From contig NZ_CP107845.1 of the NCBI RefSeq assembly GCF_041431415.1, forward strand, positions 1,054,001 to 1,118,000: a DNA stretch of 64,000 nucleotides. Reading direction: 5' to 3'. This document shows, one piece after another, positions 10,267 through 18,664 of this stretch. Below the pieces are notes generated by a model. The model worked only from the letters and a program-made list of their open reading frames with translations. It did not search any database and was not told the origin of the DNA. A program made the position numbers and the translations under genes. Source of the DNA: Streptomyces sp. NBC_00513. Lineage in GTDB: Bacteria; Actinomycetota; Actinomycetes; Streptomycetales; Streptomycetaceae. Numbering within the stretch: the first letter of the stretch is position 1; each line of letters opens with the position of its first letter.

Positions 10267-11730
10267 ATGCGGCAGTTTCCTCTGGAGATGCACACCTTGG
10301 CGCCCGGAAGGGTGGTGGAGTGGCGTTTGCGGTCCACGGCGGCGGCGCGGGACGCCGACCGGGGTGATCCGTCGGGCAGGAGGGCGTCCTTCAACCAGGA
10401 CAAGCACTTCACCGTCGCCGAGGAGAGCCGTGCGGCCGACGATCCGGTCGCGTCCTGGATCGCGGTGACCTTCGAGGTCGAGGGACCGCTCGACGAAACG
10501 GCCCTCAGTCGGGCGCTGTTGGCGTTCGTGGGCCGTCACGAGGTGCTGCGCTGCGAGTTCCGCCGGCTGGCCGGCGAGCTGGCCTGCGCGCCGCTGGCCG
10601 CCGACGAACTCGCCCTCGAAACGGCCCAGGTGGGCGTCTTCGAGACGTCCGAGCTGCTGCGCGGTTTCCTCGTCGAACGGTTCAAGCGCAGCATCGACAC
10701 CCTGTCCTGGCCGCTGTTCACCATGGGCGCCGTGCTGCGCGAGGACTCCGCCACGGTGTACCTGGCCTTCGACCACATCGTGTGCGACGGCATGTCGATG
10801 CCGATCGTGGTGCACGAGGTGGAGACGGAGTACGAGGCGCTGTGCCGGGGCGAGAGCTCCGGGCTGCCGGCCACCGCGCCCAGTTATCTGGACTTCGCCG
10901 AGGAGCAGCGGCGCCGGTACCTCTCCATCGGCGCGGACGACGAACGCCTGGGCTACTGGAAGTCGTTCATCGAGCGCAACGGCGAGTTCTTCCCGCGGTT
11001 CCCGCTCGACCTGGGCGTGCGGCCGGACCGGATGTACCCGATCGTCAACGAGGCGTCGCTGCTCCTGGACGCCACCGAGGCGGAGGTGTTCGAGAAGTCC
11101 TGTCTGGCGGTGGGCGGCAAGCCGTTCATGGGGGTGCTCGCGTCGGTCGCCGTCTGCCTGCGGGAGGCCGGCGGGCCCGGCGTGTACCGCGGGTTCATGC
11201 CGGTCAGCGAGCGCGGGCGGGACGCCTGGACCAACTCGGTGGGCTGGTTCGTGAACACCATGCCCATCGAGTTCGACGCTTCTCCGGGGCGGGACTTCAC
11301 CCAGGTCATGACGCAGGTACGGGCCGGTTTCGGCGAGATGATCCGCCACATCGACGTGCCGTTCGTCAGGGCCTGGGAGTTGCTGGCCCCCGAGGAGTTC
11401 GCGGCGCGCTCGTGGCCGTACCCGGTGAACTTCTTCTCGTACATCGACATGCGCAAGTGTCGTGGCTCCGAGCGGCACGACGAGTGGCGGCCCACCTCCC
11501 ACGTGTGGTCGGCGCGGGCGAACGGCGCGTGCTCCTGGTTCCAACGGGACGCGGACGGACTGCACATGAACTCCATCTACGTGGACACCGCGGCCGCCCG
11601 CGGCACCATGGGCGACTTCCAGGCGTCACTGCGCCAGACCGTGCGGGACATCGCCCTGACCGGCGGGTTCCGCCGCCCGATCGCGCTCACCCCGCCCCGT
11701 CTGCCGATCCGGCCCCGCGTCCGGGCCTGA
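10267..11730 (+). CDS. Stand-alone condensation-domain acyltransferase
   Basis: The product is 487 aa and is one NRPS-type condensation fold. The active-site motif reads DHIVCDGMS, so the catalytic second His and the DG are kept while the first His of HHxxxDG is Asp. Later motifs include GWFVNTMPIEF (latch region) and YPVNFFSYID. Free-standing members (PapA-like and siderophore/lipid acyltransferases) join acyl groups to alcohols or amines. No adenylation or carrier gene is adjacent, so its substrate probably comes from elsewhere. Start ATG 10267 follows AAGGG at a suitable distance; another ATG at 10259 is in a different frame. It is monocistronic by position. Confidence 0.8.
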   Translation: MRQFPLEMHTLAPGRVVEWRLRSTAAARDADRGDPSGRRASFNQDKHFTVAEESRAADDPVASWIAVTFEVEGPLDETALSRALLAFVGRHEVLRCEFRRLAGELACAPLAADELALETAQVGVFETSELLRGFLVERFKRSIDTLSWPLFTMGAVLREDSATVYLAFDHIVCDGMSMPIVVHEVETEYEALCRGESSGLPATAPSYLDFAEEQRRRYLSIGADDERLGYWKSFIERNGEFFPRFPLDLGVRPDRMYPIVNEASLLLDATEAEVFEKSCLAVGGKPFMGVLASVAVCLREAGGPGVYRGFMPVSERGRDAWTNSVGWFVNTMPIEFDASPGRDFTQVMTQVRAGFGEMIRHIDVPFVRAWELLAPEEFAARSWPYPVNFFSYIDMRKCRGSERHDEWRPTSHVWSARANGACSWFQRDADGLHMNSIYVDTAAARGTMGDFQASLRQTVRDIALTGGFRRPIALTPPRLPIRPRVRA

Positions 11731-11824
11731 GCTCCCCCGGCCCGGCGGACGTCAGGCCGGCCGGGGTGCGGTGCGCGGGGTACCGCGCAGCAGGGCGAGG
11801 CCGACCGCGAGTACCCGGTGCGGC

Positions 11825-13069
11825 TCAGCGCTCGGCCGCGGCCCGCGCCCGACGCAGCAGCAAGGAGCGCTCTCGGGCATTGCGCGTCAGGGAGGCGGCC
11901 CGTTCGAACTCGACCCGGGCCTCCTCCCCGCGGCCGAGGCGCTCCAACAGATCACCCCGCACGCTCGGCAGCAAGTGGTAGGACGCGAGGGCCGGTTCGT
12001 CCGCAAGGGCCTCGACCAGCGGCAGGGCGGCACCGGGGCCCTCGGCCATGGAGACGGCGACGGCCCGGTTCAGTTCCACCACGGGGGACGGGATCAGCAC
12101 GAGGAGTCGCCCGTACAGCGCGACGATCGTCGCCCAGTCGGTGTCCTCGTACCGGACGGCCGCGGCATGACACCCGGCGATCGCGGCCTGCACGGAGTAC
12201 GGGCCGGTGCCCGCGCGGCGCAGTGCCGCGACACCGCGCCCGATGAGCATGCGGTTCCACCGGGTCCGGTTCTGGTCGGCGAGGAGCACGGGCTCGCCGT
12301 CGGGCCCGGTGCGGGTGGCGATCCGGGAGGCCTGGAACTCCAGGAGCGCCACCAGCCCGTGCGTCTCGGTCTCCTCGGGCATCAGGCCGGCCAGCAACCG
12401 GGCCAGCCGCAGCGCGTCCTCGCACAGTGCCGGGCGGACCAGGTCGTCCCCGGCGGTCGCCGAGTGGCCCTCGTTGAAAACGAGGTAGATCACCTCCAGC
12501 ACGGAGGCGAGCCGCTGCTCGCGGTCGGTGCCGTACGGAACCTCGAACGGCACGCCGGCCGTGGCCAGCGACCGCTTCGCCCGGACGATGCGCTGGGCGA
12601 CGGTCGACTCGGAGGTGAGGAAGGCGCGGGCGATCTCCTGCGTGGTCAGCCCGCCCATGAGACGCAGCGTGAGCGCGACCCGGCCCTCCGTCCTCAGCAC
12701 CGGATGACAGGCGGTGAAGATCAGCCGCAACAGGTCGTCGTCGATGTCCTCCGGCTCGGCCGGCTCCTCGGGCGGGGTTACGTTCTCCAGGGTGCGGCCC
12801 ACCTCGGCGAGTTTGCGGGCGTAGGCCTCCTTGCGGCGGACGAGATCGATCGCGCGGTTCTTGGCGGTGGTCGTCAGCCAGGCGCCCGGCCGGTCCGGGA
12901 CGCCGTCCACGGGCCACTGCTCCAGCGCGGCGACCATGGCGTCCTGGGCGATCTCCTCCGCGATGCCGACGTCGCGCACGATGCGCGTCACACCGGCGAT
13001 GATCCGCGCGGACTCGATCCTGAACACCGTTTCGACCGCTCGGGTCGTACTCACTGCCGTCACGGCCAC
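11825..13069 (-). CDS. ECF RNA polymerase sigma factor of the ECF42 (DGPF-associated) group
   Basis: The product is 414 aa at most. Region sigma-2 (AEEIAQDAMVAALEQWP) and sigma-4 (LTTQEIARAFLTSESTVAQR) occupy the first 180 residues. A long C-terminal helical/TPR-like extension (DUF6596 type) follows, as in ECF42. This group lacks a classical anti-sigma factor and is coupled to DGPF (YCII-like) proteins, which is exactly the upstream neighbour here. In-frame starts are GTG 13069, 13063 and 13054. The conserved family start at VSTTRAVETVFRIES favours 13054; the longest is given. Cotranscription with the YCII gene 56 bp upstream is likely. Confidence 0.9.
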   Translation of the reverse strand: MAVTAVSTTRAVETVFRIESARIIAGVTRIVRDVGIAEEIAQDAMVAALEQWPVDGVPDRPGAWLTTTAKNRAIDLVRRKEAYARKLAEVGRTLENVTPPEEPAEPEDIDDDLLRLIFTACHPVLRTEGRVALTLRLMGGLTTQEIARAFLTSESTVAQRIVRAKRSLATAGVPFEVPYGTDREQRLASVLEVIYLVFNEGHSATAGDDLVRPALCEDALRLARLLAGLMPEETETHGLVALLEFQASRIATRTGPDGEPVLLADQNRTRWNRMLIGRGVAALRRAGTGPYSVQAAIAGCHAAAVRYEDTDWATIVALYGRLLVLIPSPVVELNRAVAVSMAEGPGAALPLVEALADEPALASYHLLPSVRGDLLERLGRGEEARVEFERAASLTRNARERSLLLRRARAAAER

Positions 13070-13125
13070 CCATCAGAGCAGCCGTGACGAGGCAGGGCAA
13101 ACAGGACGCCGTGAACGCGGCCGGA

Positions 13126-13482
13126 TCAGCCTTCGACGATCTCGCGGAGCTCGGAGCCGACCGTCCAGGTGGCGGGGTGGAGCTCCAGGAACCGCTTGGT
13201 CCATTCCAGGGCCTCGGCCTTGTCCTTGCACTGCATGAGGGCGTAGCCGCCGATGACCTCCTTGGTCTCGGTGAAGGGGCCGTCGGTGTAGCCGATCTTG
13301 CCGCCGGACCAGGTGACCCGGGTGCCCTCGGCGGTGGGGAGCAGGCCCGCGGTGTCGAGCATGACTCCGGCCTTGGTGATCTCCTCCAGGAGGGCGCCCA
13401 TCCGCTGCTCGAACTCGGGGGTGAAGCCGTCGGTGGGCGTGTTCTGCTCGTCGATGCGGATCAGCGAAAGGAAGCGCGGCAT
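13126..13482 (-). CDS. YCII-related (DGPF) protein
   Basis: The product is 118 aa. It has the YCII-like ferredoxin fold with the namesake motif TDGPFTETKEVIGGY and the ending ATWTVGSELREIVEG. CCGAGGAGTCACC before the ATG fixes the start. Such proteins accompany ECF42 sigma factors; whether they act as enzymes, sensors or sigma partners is not settled. It is the first gene of a two-gene operon with the sigma factor. Upstream DNA to 13753 carries no recognised gene and must hold the promoters for this gene and the divergent DoxX-like gene. Confidence 0.9.
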   Translation of the reverse strand: MPRFLSLIRIDEQNTPTDGFTPEFEQRMGALLEEITKAGVMLDTAGLLPTAEGTRVTWSGGKIGYTDGPFTETKEVIGGYALMQCKDKAEALEWTKRFLELHPATWTVGSELREIVEG

Positions 13483-13753
13483 GGTGACTCCTCGGTCGGG
13501 AGGGCGGGGGCTTTCCCTGCCTCTCACCCCTGCGTCGAACGGGAGACACCCGAATCGACAGTTCCGGGAAACTTTCTTCAGGAAGTTTCGGGATCGGCCC
13601 CGATCCGCCCCGATCCGCATTCTCACCACCGCGGCGGGTCGGGGCCGGCAGGCGGGGCCGCTCCCGGCCGAGTCGGGCCTGCCGCGGGCCTGGACGCAGG
13701 GCGGCTACCCATGAGTAGGATCGCGGGCCTCATCCCCTCCGAGAGGATCCCCG

Positions 13754-14131
13754 ATGCCGCGCACCCCCTCCTCGCCCCTGCTGCTCGCCGGTCTGCTGGC
13801 GGGCGCGGCGGTGGCGCACACGGTCGCGCCGAAGCGGTTCGACGCGACGGTCCCGCGCTCCCTGCCCGGCAGCCCCCGCCAGTGGACGTACGCGTCCGGC
13901 GTCGTCGAGCTGGCACTGGCGGCCGGCGTCGCGCACCCGCGCACCCGGCGCGTGGCGGCGCTGGCCACGGCGGCGTTCTTCGTCGGCGTCTTCCCCGCGA
14001 ACGTCAAGATGGCCGTCGACGCCCGGACCCAGTCCCCCGCCATCCGGGCCGTCACCCTGGCACGGCTGCCGCTACAGGTGCCGTTGGTGCTGTGGGCCCG
14101 CCAGGTGGGTCGCGGAGCCACGACCGGCTGA
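13754..14131 (+). CDS. DoxX-like small integral membrane protein
   Basis: The product is 125 aa. There are four hydrophobic segments (SSPLLLAGLLAGAAVAHTVA, YASGVVELALAAGVA, RVAALATAAFFVGVFPANV and the C-terminal LPLQVPLVLWARQV). The FPANVKMAVDA motif of actinobacterial DoxX-family proteins is present. Function is unknown; relatives are linked to membrane redox processes. The start follows GAGAGGATCCCCG. The stop codon is also the first base of a tandem-repeat array. Confidence 0.75.
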   Translation: MPRTPSSPLLLAGLLAGAAVAHTVAPKRFDATVPRSLPGSPRQWTYASGVVELALAAGVAHPRTRRVAALATAAFFVGVFPANVKMAVDARTQSPAIRAVTLARLPLQVPLVLWARQVGRGATTG

Positions 14132-14230
14132 CACCCGGACGGCCGGCACACCCCGACGCCCGGACTGCCGGCACGCCCCGGCGCCCGGACTGCCGGAACA
14201 TCCCGGCGCCCTGACAGCCCGACACCCCGA
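14131..14230 (+). repeat. 25-bp imperfect tandem repeat, 4 copies
   Basis: Units at 14131-14155, 14156-14180, 14181-14205 and 14206-14230 share the core CGCCCGGACTGCCGGCAC. Units 2 and 3 differ at only a few bases, while unit 4 is the most diverged. The array begins on the last base of the DoxX-like stop codon. Confidence 0.85.
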
Positions 14231-14331
14231 GGCGGCCGGCACCTGAAACGCACCGCATCCGAACGGGGCCCGGCGCCGGAAGTGGTCCACAGAGCCCCCG
14301 GTCGACGTCGGCGGATCGGGGGCTCGCCCGG

Positions 14332-14601
14332 TCAGGGGCTGTCGCCCGACCAGTCCCAGTGGTCCGGGTCGGCCGGCCGGCGACGGTAGTGGGCGCGCCC
14401 GCCGGCCCCGTAGCGGCCTATCTCGGTGGGGAGGCGGGCCTCTTCGGCCAGTCGGGGTCCGCTCCAGCCGGTGATGTCGAGCAGCAGCCCGTCGAGGGGG
14501 CCGCCCACGAGCTCGCCGTAGACGTGCCCCGGGCGCGGGCCCGGGTCGGGGTCGTCGTGGTCGGCGCCGTAGACCCGGCGCCGCAGCATCCTGTCGTCCA
14601 T
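14332..14601 (-). CDS. Conserved hypothetical protein, 89 aa
   Basis: This is a small acidic/proline-rich protein with the motif GHVYGELVGGPLDGLLLDITGW and a C-terminal RRRPADPDHWDWSG. I do not recognise a domain. The pattern G-x-L-x-G-G-P-x-D-G is common in small Streptomyces hypotheticals of this size. It lies 38 bp downstream of the DyP peroxidase on the same strand, so it may be the third gene of that operon. The ribosome-binding site is weak (GGGCGG). Confidence 0.6.
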   Translation of the reverse strand: MDDRMLRRRVYGADHDDPDPGPRPGHVYGELVGGPLDGLLLDITGWSGPRLAEEARLPTEIGRYGAGGRAHYRRRPADPDHWDWSGDSP

Positions 14602-14639
14602 CCGCCCAGGTTGACAGGCCCCACTGACAACGGGCCCGG

Positions 14640-15878
14640 TCAGCCTTCCAGGAGGGCCTGTCCCACGTACTCCCCCGGCGCCGCGCCGGCGGGCACCACG
14701 AACAGCGCCGATGCCTCGTGGACGAGGTACCGGGAGAGGGCGTCCCCCCGGGCGAGCCGGTGCTGGACGGGGACGAAGCCCGTGCGCGGGTCGGTCTGCC
14801 AGGCCACGAACAGCATTCCGGCGTCCACCGTGCGGTCGGCGCGCATGCCGTCGTGGTACGACCAGCCGCGCCGCAGCATCGTCGCGCCGGCGTTGCCGCG
14901 CGGCGCGGCCAGCCGGATGTGCGCGTTGGTCGCGATGACGGGAACCCCGTCGGGGCGGGCGGCGTCCAGGTCGACCGGGGTGTGTTCGGTCCCCCCGGTC
15001 AGGGGCGCCCCGTCCGACACGCGCCGTCCGACGGCCTGTTCGCGGTGGGCCTCGGGCAGGCCCTCCCAGTGGTCGAGGAGCATCCGGATCCGGCGCAGGA
15101 CCACGTACGATCCGCCCCGCAGCCAGCCGGGCGCGTCCGGGGCGGTGACCAGGATCCGTGCGCGGTGCGCCGGGTCGCCGGCCGGCGTCGGGTTGGCGGT
15201 GCCGTCGAGCTGTCCCATGAGGTTGCGGTGTGTTCCGTCGGGAGCGCCGGCTCCGGGTGGACGGGTGAACCCCGACATCACCCAGCGGGTGAGGGCCGTT
15301 CCCCGGGTCAGTCGTTGGAGGGCGCGCAGCGCGTGGACGGCGACGAGGGGGTCGTCGGCGGCCACCTGGACGAAGAGGTCGCCGCCGCTGCGGGCGGGGT
15401 CGAGGCGGTCGTCCGGGAACGCGGGGAGCGGGCCCAGCGCCTCCGGTCGGGCCGCGGTCAACCCGAGGCGTTCGAAGAACTCCGGCCCGAACCCGAAGGT
15501 GACCGTGAGCGCGGCCGGACCGGCGCCGAGGGCGACCCCGGTGTCGGCTTCCCCCTCGACCGGCGTTTCCCCGCGGCTCATCCGGTCGGCGGCGCAGCTC
15601 CAGGCCCGCAGCAGACCGGCGGCGAGCGGGCGGTCGACACCGGGCAGCAGGTCGAGCGCGGCGAGGTGGGCGTGTGGCTGGCGCCGGGTCAGGATTCCGG
15701 CCTGGGTGGGGCCGTGGAACGGTATCCGAGCCTCGGGCTCACGGCCCCCGGCGTCCCTCGCGCTCTCCCCGGGGGCGGCCGTGGTGAGCACGGCGCCCCC
15801 TGCGGCGAGCGCGGCCAGCCCCCCGGCGCCGAGCAGGGTCCGCCGTCGCAGCGGGGTCACGGCGGGCCGGTCCGTCAC
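14640..15878 (-). CDS. DyP-type heme peroxidase, Tat-exported (EfeB-like)
   Basis: The product is 412 aa. The N-terminus RRRTLLGAGGLAALAAGGAV is a twin-arginine-type signal. The DyP signature GxxDG is present as GQLDGTANP (catalytic Asp). The proximal heme ligand region is TNAHIRLAAPRGN, and RRGWSYHDG follows. It decomposes peroxides or oxidises dyes and porphyrins outside the membrane. The GTG start at 15878 overlaps the stop of the upstream lipoprotein by 4 nt (GTGA), which argues against the longer open frame to 15917. Pairing with a molybdopterin-fold lipoprotein suggests an extracytoplasmic redox pair. No iron permease gene (EfeU/EfeO) is present here. Confidence 0.92.
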   Translation of the reverse strand: MTDRPAVTPLRRRTLLGAGGLAALAAGGAVLTTAAPGESARDAGGREPEARIPFHGPTQAGILTRRQPHAHLAALDLLPGVDRPLAAGLLRAWSCAADRMSRGETPVEGEADTGVALGAGPAALTVTFGFGPEFFERLGLTAARPEALGPLPAFPDDRLDPARSGGDLFVQVAADDPLVAVHALRALQRLTRGTALTRWVMSGFTRPPGAGAPDGTHRNLMGQLDGTANPTPAGDPAHRARILVTAPDAPGWLRGGSYVVLRRIRMLLDHWEGLPEAHREQAVGRRVSDGAPLTGGTEHTPVDLDAARPDGVPVIATNAHIRLAAPRGNAGATMLRRGWSYHDGMRADRTVDAGMLFVAWQTDPRTGFVPVQHRLARGDALSRYLVHEASALFVVPAGAAPGEYVGQALLEG

Positions 15879-16510
15879 TTCACACCGTCGACCACCGGGT
15901 CGACGACACCGACCCACAGCTGGTTCAACTCGGACACGTACCGGCCGCCCTTGGTGTCCTGCGGAGCGACGAGTCGGGGTCCTGCGGCGTCGTCGAAGGG
16001 GACTCCGTCCTCCGAGACCGCGAGCAGCACCTGGCTCTTGGCGAAGGCGGGATCGATTTCGGCCCAGGCGAAGACGGCACGGTAGTCGCCGCCACCGGTC
16101 GCGGCGACGAAGCCGCGCAACTGTCCGTTCTTCTTTCCCTGGTCGAATCGGGGTTCCGCCGCCTTCAGCACGTCGTTCAGCAACACGCCTTGATAGGTGT
16201 GTTCCTGTTCCCCCTTGGCGCTGGTGAATTTCACGGCGGCCGAGGTCTGCGGCAGTTTGCGCAGCTCGGCGAGGGTGACGGTGTAGGGCTTGCCGACCTC
16301 GCCGGCCACCCGCACCTCACCGGGCTTCAGAGGGGCCGCGGACGTGGCCGGGGCCGAGGTCGAGGGCGCGGTGGAAGCCGTCGCGGCGCCCTCCTGGTAC
16401 CCCTTGCCGTCGTCCGACTGCCCGCAACCGGCGAGCAGCAGGCCGCCCGCCGCGAACACGGCGACCGCCGCGCCGCGATTCACGCTTCTGCGATTCCTGC
16501 GCATTCCCAT
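15875..16510 (-). CDS. Lipoprotein with oxidoreductase molybdopterin-binding (SUOX-like) fold
   Basis: The product is 211 aa. The lipobox is LLLAGC after a basic N-terminus. A Ser/Thr/Ala/Pro linker of about 35 aa precedes a domain beginning VAGEVGKPYTVTLAELRKLP and containing YQGVLLNDVLKAAEP and GPRLVAPQD. This is the sulfite-oxidase/YedY molybdopterin fold. I see no conserved Cys in it to ligate molybdenum, so it may bind another ligand or act as a structural or redox partner. ATG 16510 was chosen because GGGAGGGGTTCGTCC precedes it, whereas the open frame reaches 16552. It is first in the operon with the DyP peroxidase. Confidence 0.85.
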   Translation of the reverse strand: MGMRRNRRSVNRGAAVAVFAAGGLLLAGCGQSDDGKGYQEGAATASTAPSTSAPATSAAPLKPGEVRVAGEVGKPYTVTLAELRKLPQTSAAVKFTSAKGEQEHTYQGVLLNDVLKAAEPRFDQGKKNGQLRGFVAATGGGDYRAVFAWAEIDPAFAKSQVLLAVSEDGVPFDDAAGPRLVAPQDTKGGRYVSELNQLWVGVVDPVVDGVK

Positions 16511-16769
16511 GGACGAACCCCTCCCGACGCGCCGACCAACAGACTCGCACATGCAAGGTGATCAGCCTCTTTCCAGCTGAAATGCCGTGCGCAACATACA
16601 TGAAGAGTCGCAGTTGCCACAGCATCGCTTTTCCCCTCTGGAGCATTCACCGGAAATGCCGTCCGGACCTCCGTGAACAGGGCCCGGACCTTGGCGGAAC
16701 CACCGAGTCCCGTAGGGTTTCCGCCGGCCCGTCGGGTCGTCCACCCATCGCGACGCAGGAGCTCAGCAC

Positions 16770-17108
16770 ATGGCACGTCTGGTACATCAGCCACGCGAGG
16801 ACCAGGAGTTCGACTTCATCCTGGGCATGGCTCCCGGGGCGGTCCTCGGCTACTTCGTCGGCACCTGGCCCAAGGCCGTCGAGGCCTGCCGGACCATGGA
16901 CGTGCTGGTCGGCGAGGTGGCGCAGGAGTACGGGGCACGGCTGACCGTCGTACGGACCGACATGACCCGCTGCCCCGAGGCCACGAGGCGCCACGAGGTG
17001 ACCGGGGCCCCCACCGTCGTCATCGTCCGGGCGGGCCTGGCGGTGGCGAGCCACTCCGGGCCGATGGCGCGCGAGGAGCTCAAGGCCTTCCTGGACGCCC
17101 ACGTCTGA
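16770..17108 (+). CDS. Thioredoxin-fold protein lacking the CxxC active site
   Basis: The product is 112 aa. The thioredoxin layout is clear: a strand GAVLGYFVGTWPKAVEAC, a helix, a strand RLTVVRTDMTRCPEATRRHEV, cis-Pro TGAPTVVIV and the final strand and helix. Where a redox thioredoxin has WCGPC this has WPKAVEAC, with one Cys. It is therefore unlikely to be a disulfide reductase and may be a chaperone-like or regulatory thioredoxin. GACGCAGGAGCTCAGCAC before the ATG gives a good ribosome-binding site. It is divergent from the lipoprotein/DyP operon. Confidence 0.8.
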   Translation: MARLVHQPREDQEFDFILGMAPGAVLGYFVGTWPKAVEACRTMDVLVGEVAQEYGARLTVVRTDMTRCPEATRRHEVTGAPTVVIVRAGLAVASHSGPMAREELKAFLDAHV

Positions 17109-17239
17109 GGGGCGACGGGTGCTCGCGGGCCCGTTCGGGTGACCTGGGGCGGTCTGGCCGAAAGTGGTATGGGGGAGATAGGTGCCTCAGGCATGTAATG
17201 GAGTCCGGCAAGACGGAACCATCGCTCGCGAGGTGCTGC

Positions 17240-18427
17240 ATGTCAGAGACCGTTGCCTTTCCCCAGGACCGAACCTGTCCCTACCACCCGCCGACCGCCT
17301 ACGAGCCGTTGCGGGCAGGCCGCCCGCTCTCCCGGGTCACCCTCTTCGACGGCCGCTCCGTGTGGGTGGTCACCGGCCACGCCGAGGCGCGCGCCCTGCT
17401 CTCCGATCCCCGACTCTCCTCCGACCGGCTGAACTCGGACTTTCCCGCCCCGACCGAGCGGTTCAAGGGCCTGACGGGACGCCGCACCGCCCTGCTCGGG
17501 GTCGACGATCCGGAGCACAACACCCAGCGCCGGATGCTGATCCCGAGCTTCACCCTGAAACGGACCGCCGCCCTTCGGCCCGCGATCCAGCAGACCGTGG
17601 ACCGGCTGATCGACGAGATGACGGCGGCCGGTTCGCAGGCGGAGCTGGTCGGCGCCTTCGCGCTCCCGGTGCCGTCCATGGTGATCTGCGCGCTGCTCGG
17701 AGTCCCCTACGAGGACCACGAGTTCTTCGAGGGGCAGTCCCGGCGGCTGCTGCGGGGCCCCGACGTCGCCGACGTCGAGGAGGCACGCCGACAACTCGAC
17801 GGCTATCTCACGGACCTGATCGCCCGCAAGCGCGCCGCCCCCGGCGACGGCTTGCTGGACGAACTCATCGCCAGGCGGCTGGAGACCGGCGAGACGGACG
17901 TCGAGGAGCTGGTGGCGCTGGCCGTGATCCTGCTCGTCGCGGGTCACGAGACCACCGCGAACATGATCTCCCTCGGCACGTTCACCCTGCTGCGGCACCC
18001 CGGGCAACTGGCGGAGCTGCGCGCGGATCCGTCGCTGATCTCGGAGGCGGTGGAGGAGCTGATGCGGTTCCTGTCGATCGCCGACGGCATGCTGCGGGTG
18101 GCGACCGAGGACATCGAGGTCGGCGGGGTCACGATCGGCCCCGGCGACGGGGTGATCTTCTCCACCTCGGTCATCAACCGCGACGAGTCGGTGTTCGATC
18201 AGCCGGACGACCTGGACTGGCATCGGCCGGCCCGCCACCACCTGGCGTTCGGTTTCGGCATCCACCAGTGCCTCGGGCAGAACCTGGCCCGCGCCGAGAT
18301 GGAGATCGCCCTGGGCACGCTGTTCCGGCGGCTGCCCGGACTACGGCTGGCGGCCGATCCCGACCGGATCCCCTTCAAACCCGGGGACACCATCCAGGGC
18401 ATGATCGAACTGCCCGTGGCCTGGTGA
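17240..18427 (+). CDS. Cytochrome P450 (CYP105-like)
   Basis: The product is 395 aa. The I-helix oxygen motif is VAGHETTANM, the K-helix ExxR is EELMR, and the heme loop is FGFGIHQCLGQNLAR with the Cys ligand. The N-terminal CPYHPPTAYEPLR and the overall length match the soluble actinobacterial CYP105 type, which hydroxylates macrolides, terpenes or xenobiotics. GCGAGGTGCTGC precedes the ATG. Its stop overlaps the ferredoxin GTG by 3 nt, giving the two-gene P450/electron-donor unit usual for this group. No ferredoxin reductase or biosynthetic cluster is adjacent. Confidence 0.95.
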   Translation: MSETVAFPQDRTCPYHPPTAYEPLRAGRPLSRVTLFDGRSVWVVTGHAEARALLSDPRLSSDRLNSDFPAPTERFKGLTGRRTALLGVDDPEHNTQRRMLIPSFTLKRTAALRPAIQQTVDRLIDEMTAAGSQAELVGAFALPVPSMVICALLGVPYEDHEFFEGQSRRLLRGPDVADVEEARRQLDGYLTDLIARKRAAPGDGLLDELIARRLETGETDVEELVALAVILLVAGHETTANMISLGTFTLLRHPGQLAELRADPSLISEAVEELMRFLSIADGMLRVATEDIEVGGVTIGPGDGVIFSTSVINRDESVFDQPDDLDWHRPARHHLAFGFGIHQCLGQNLARAEMEIALGTLFRRLPGLRLAADPDRIPFKPGDTIQGMIELPVAW

Positions 18428-18627
18428 GCGGCGTGCGGATCTCCATCGACCACGATGTCTGCATCGGTGCGGGCCAGTGCGCGCTGACCGCGCCGACGGT
18501 GTTCACGCAGGACGACGACGGATTGAGCGAGCTGCTGGCCGGACGGGAGGACGGCGCCGGCAGCCCCCTCGTCCGGGAGGCCGCGCGGGCCTGCCCGGTG
18601 GCGGCCATCTCCCTGGAGGACGCCTGA
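18424..18627 (+). CDS. Ferredoxin (3Fe-4S type), P450 partner
   Basis: The product is 67 aa. Cluster ligands are visible as CIGAGQC near residue 13 and the distal CP in RACPVAAI near residue 57. The gap in the first motif (C-x5-C, with Gly/Ala where a fourth Cys would sit) is that of single 3Fe-4S ferredoxins that donate electrons to CYP105 enzymes. It starts at a GTG inside the P450 stop region (TGGTGA), so it is translationally coupled. Confidence 0.93.
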   Translation: MSGVRISIDHDVCIGAGQCALTAPTVFTQDDDGLSELLAGREDGAGSPLVREAARACPVAAISLEDA

Positions 18628-18664
18628 GGATCCCGGACGGCCGGGGGGCGGGCGCTGACGGTCG

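Noticed and set aside
10267..11730. Part of an NRPS cluster
   Set aside because: No adenylation, carrier or thioesterase domain occurs within 10 kb on either side.
14131..14230. CRISPR array
   Set aside because: The four units are contiguous 25-bp tandem copies without spacers, and no cas genes are seen.
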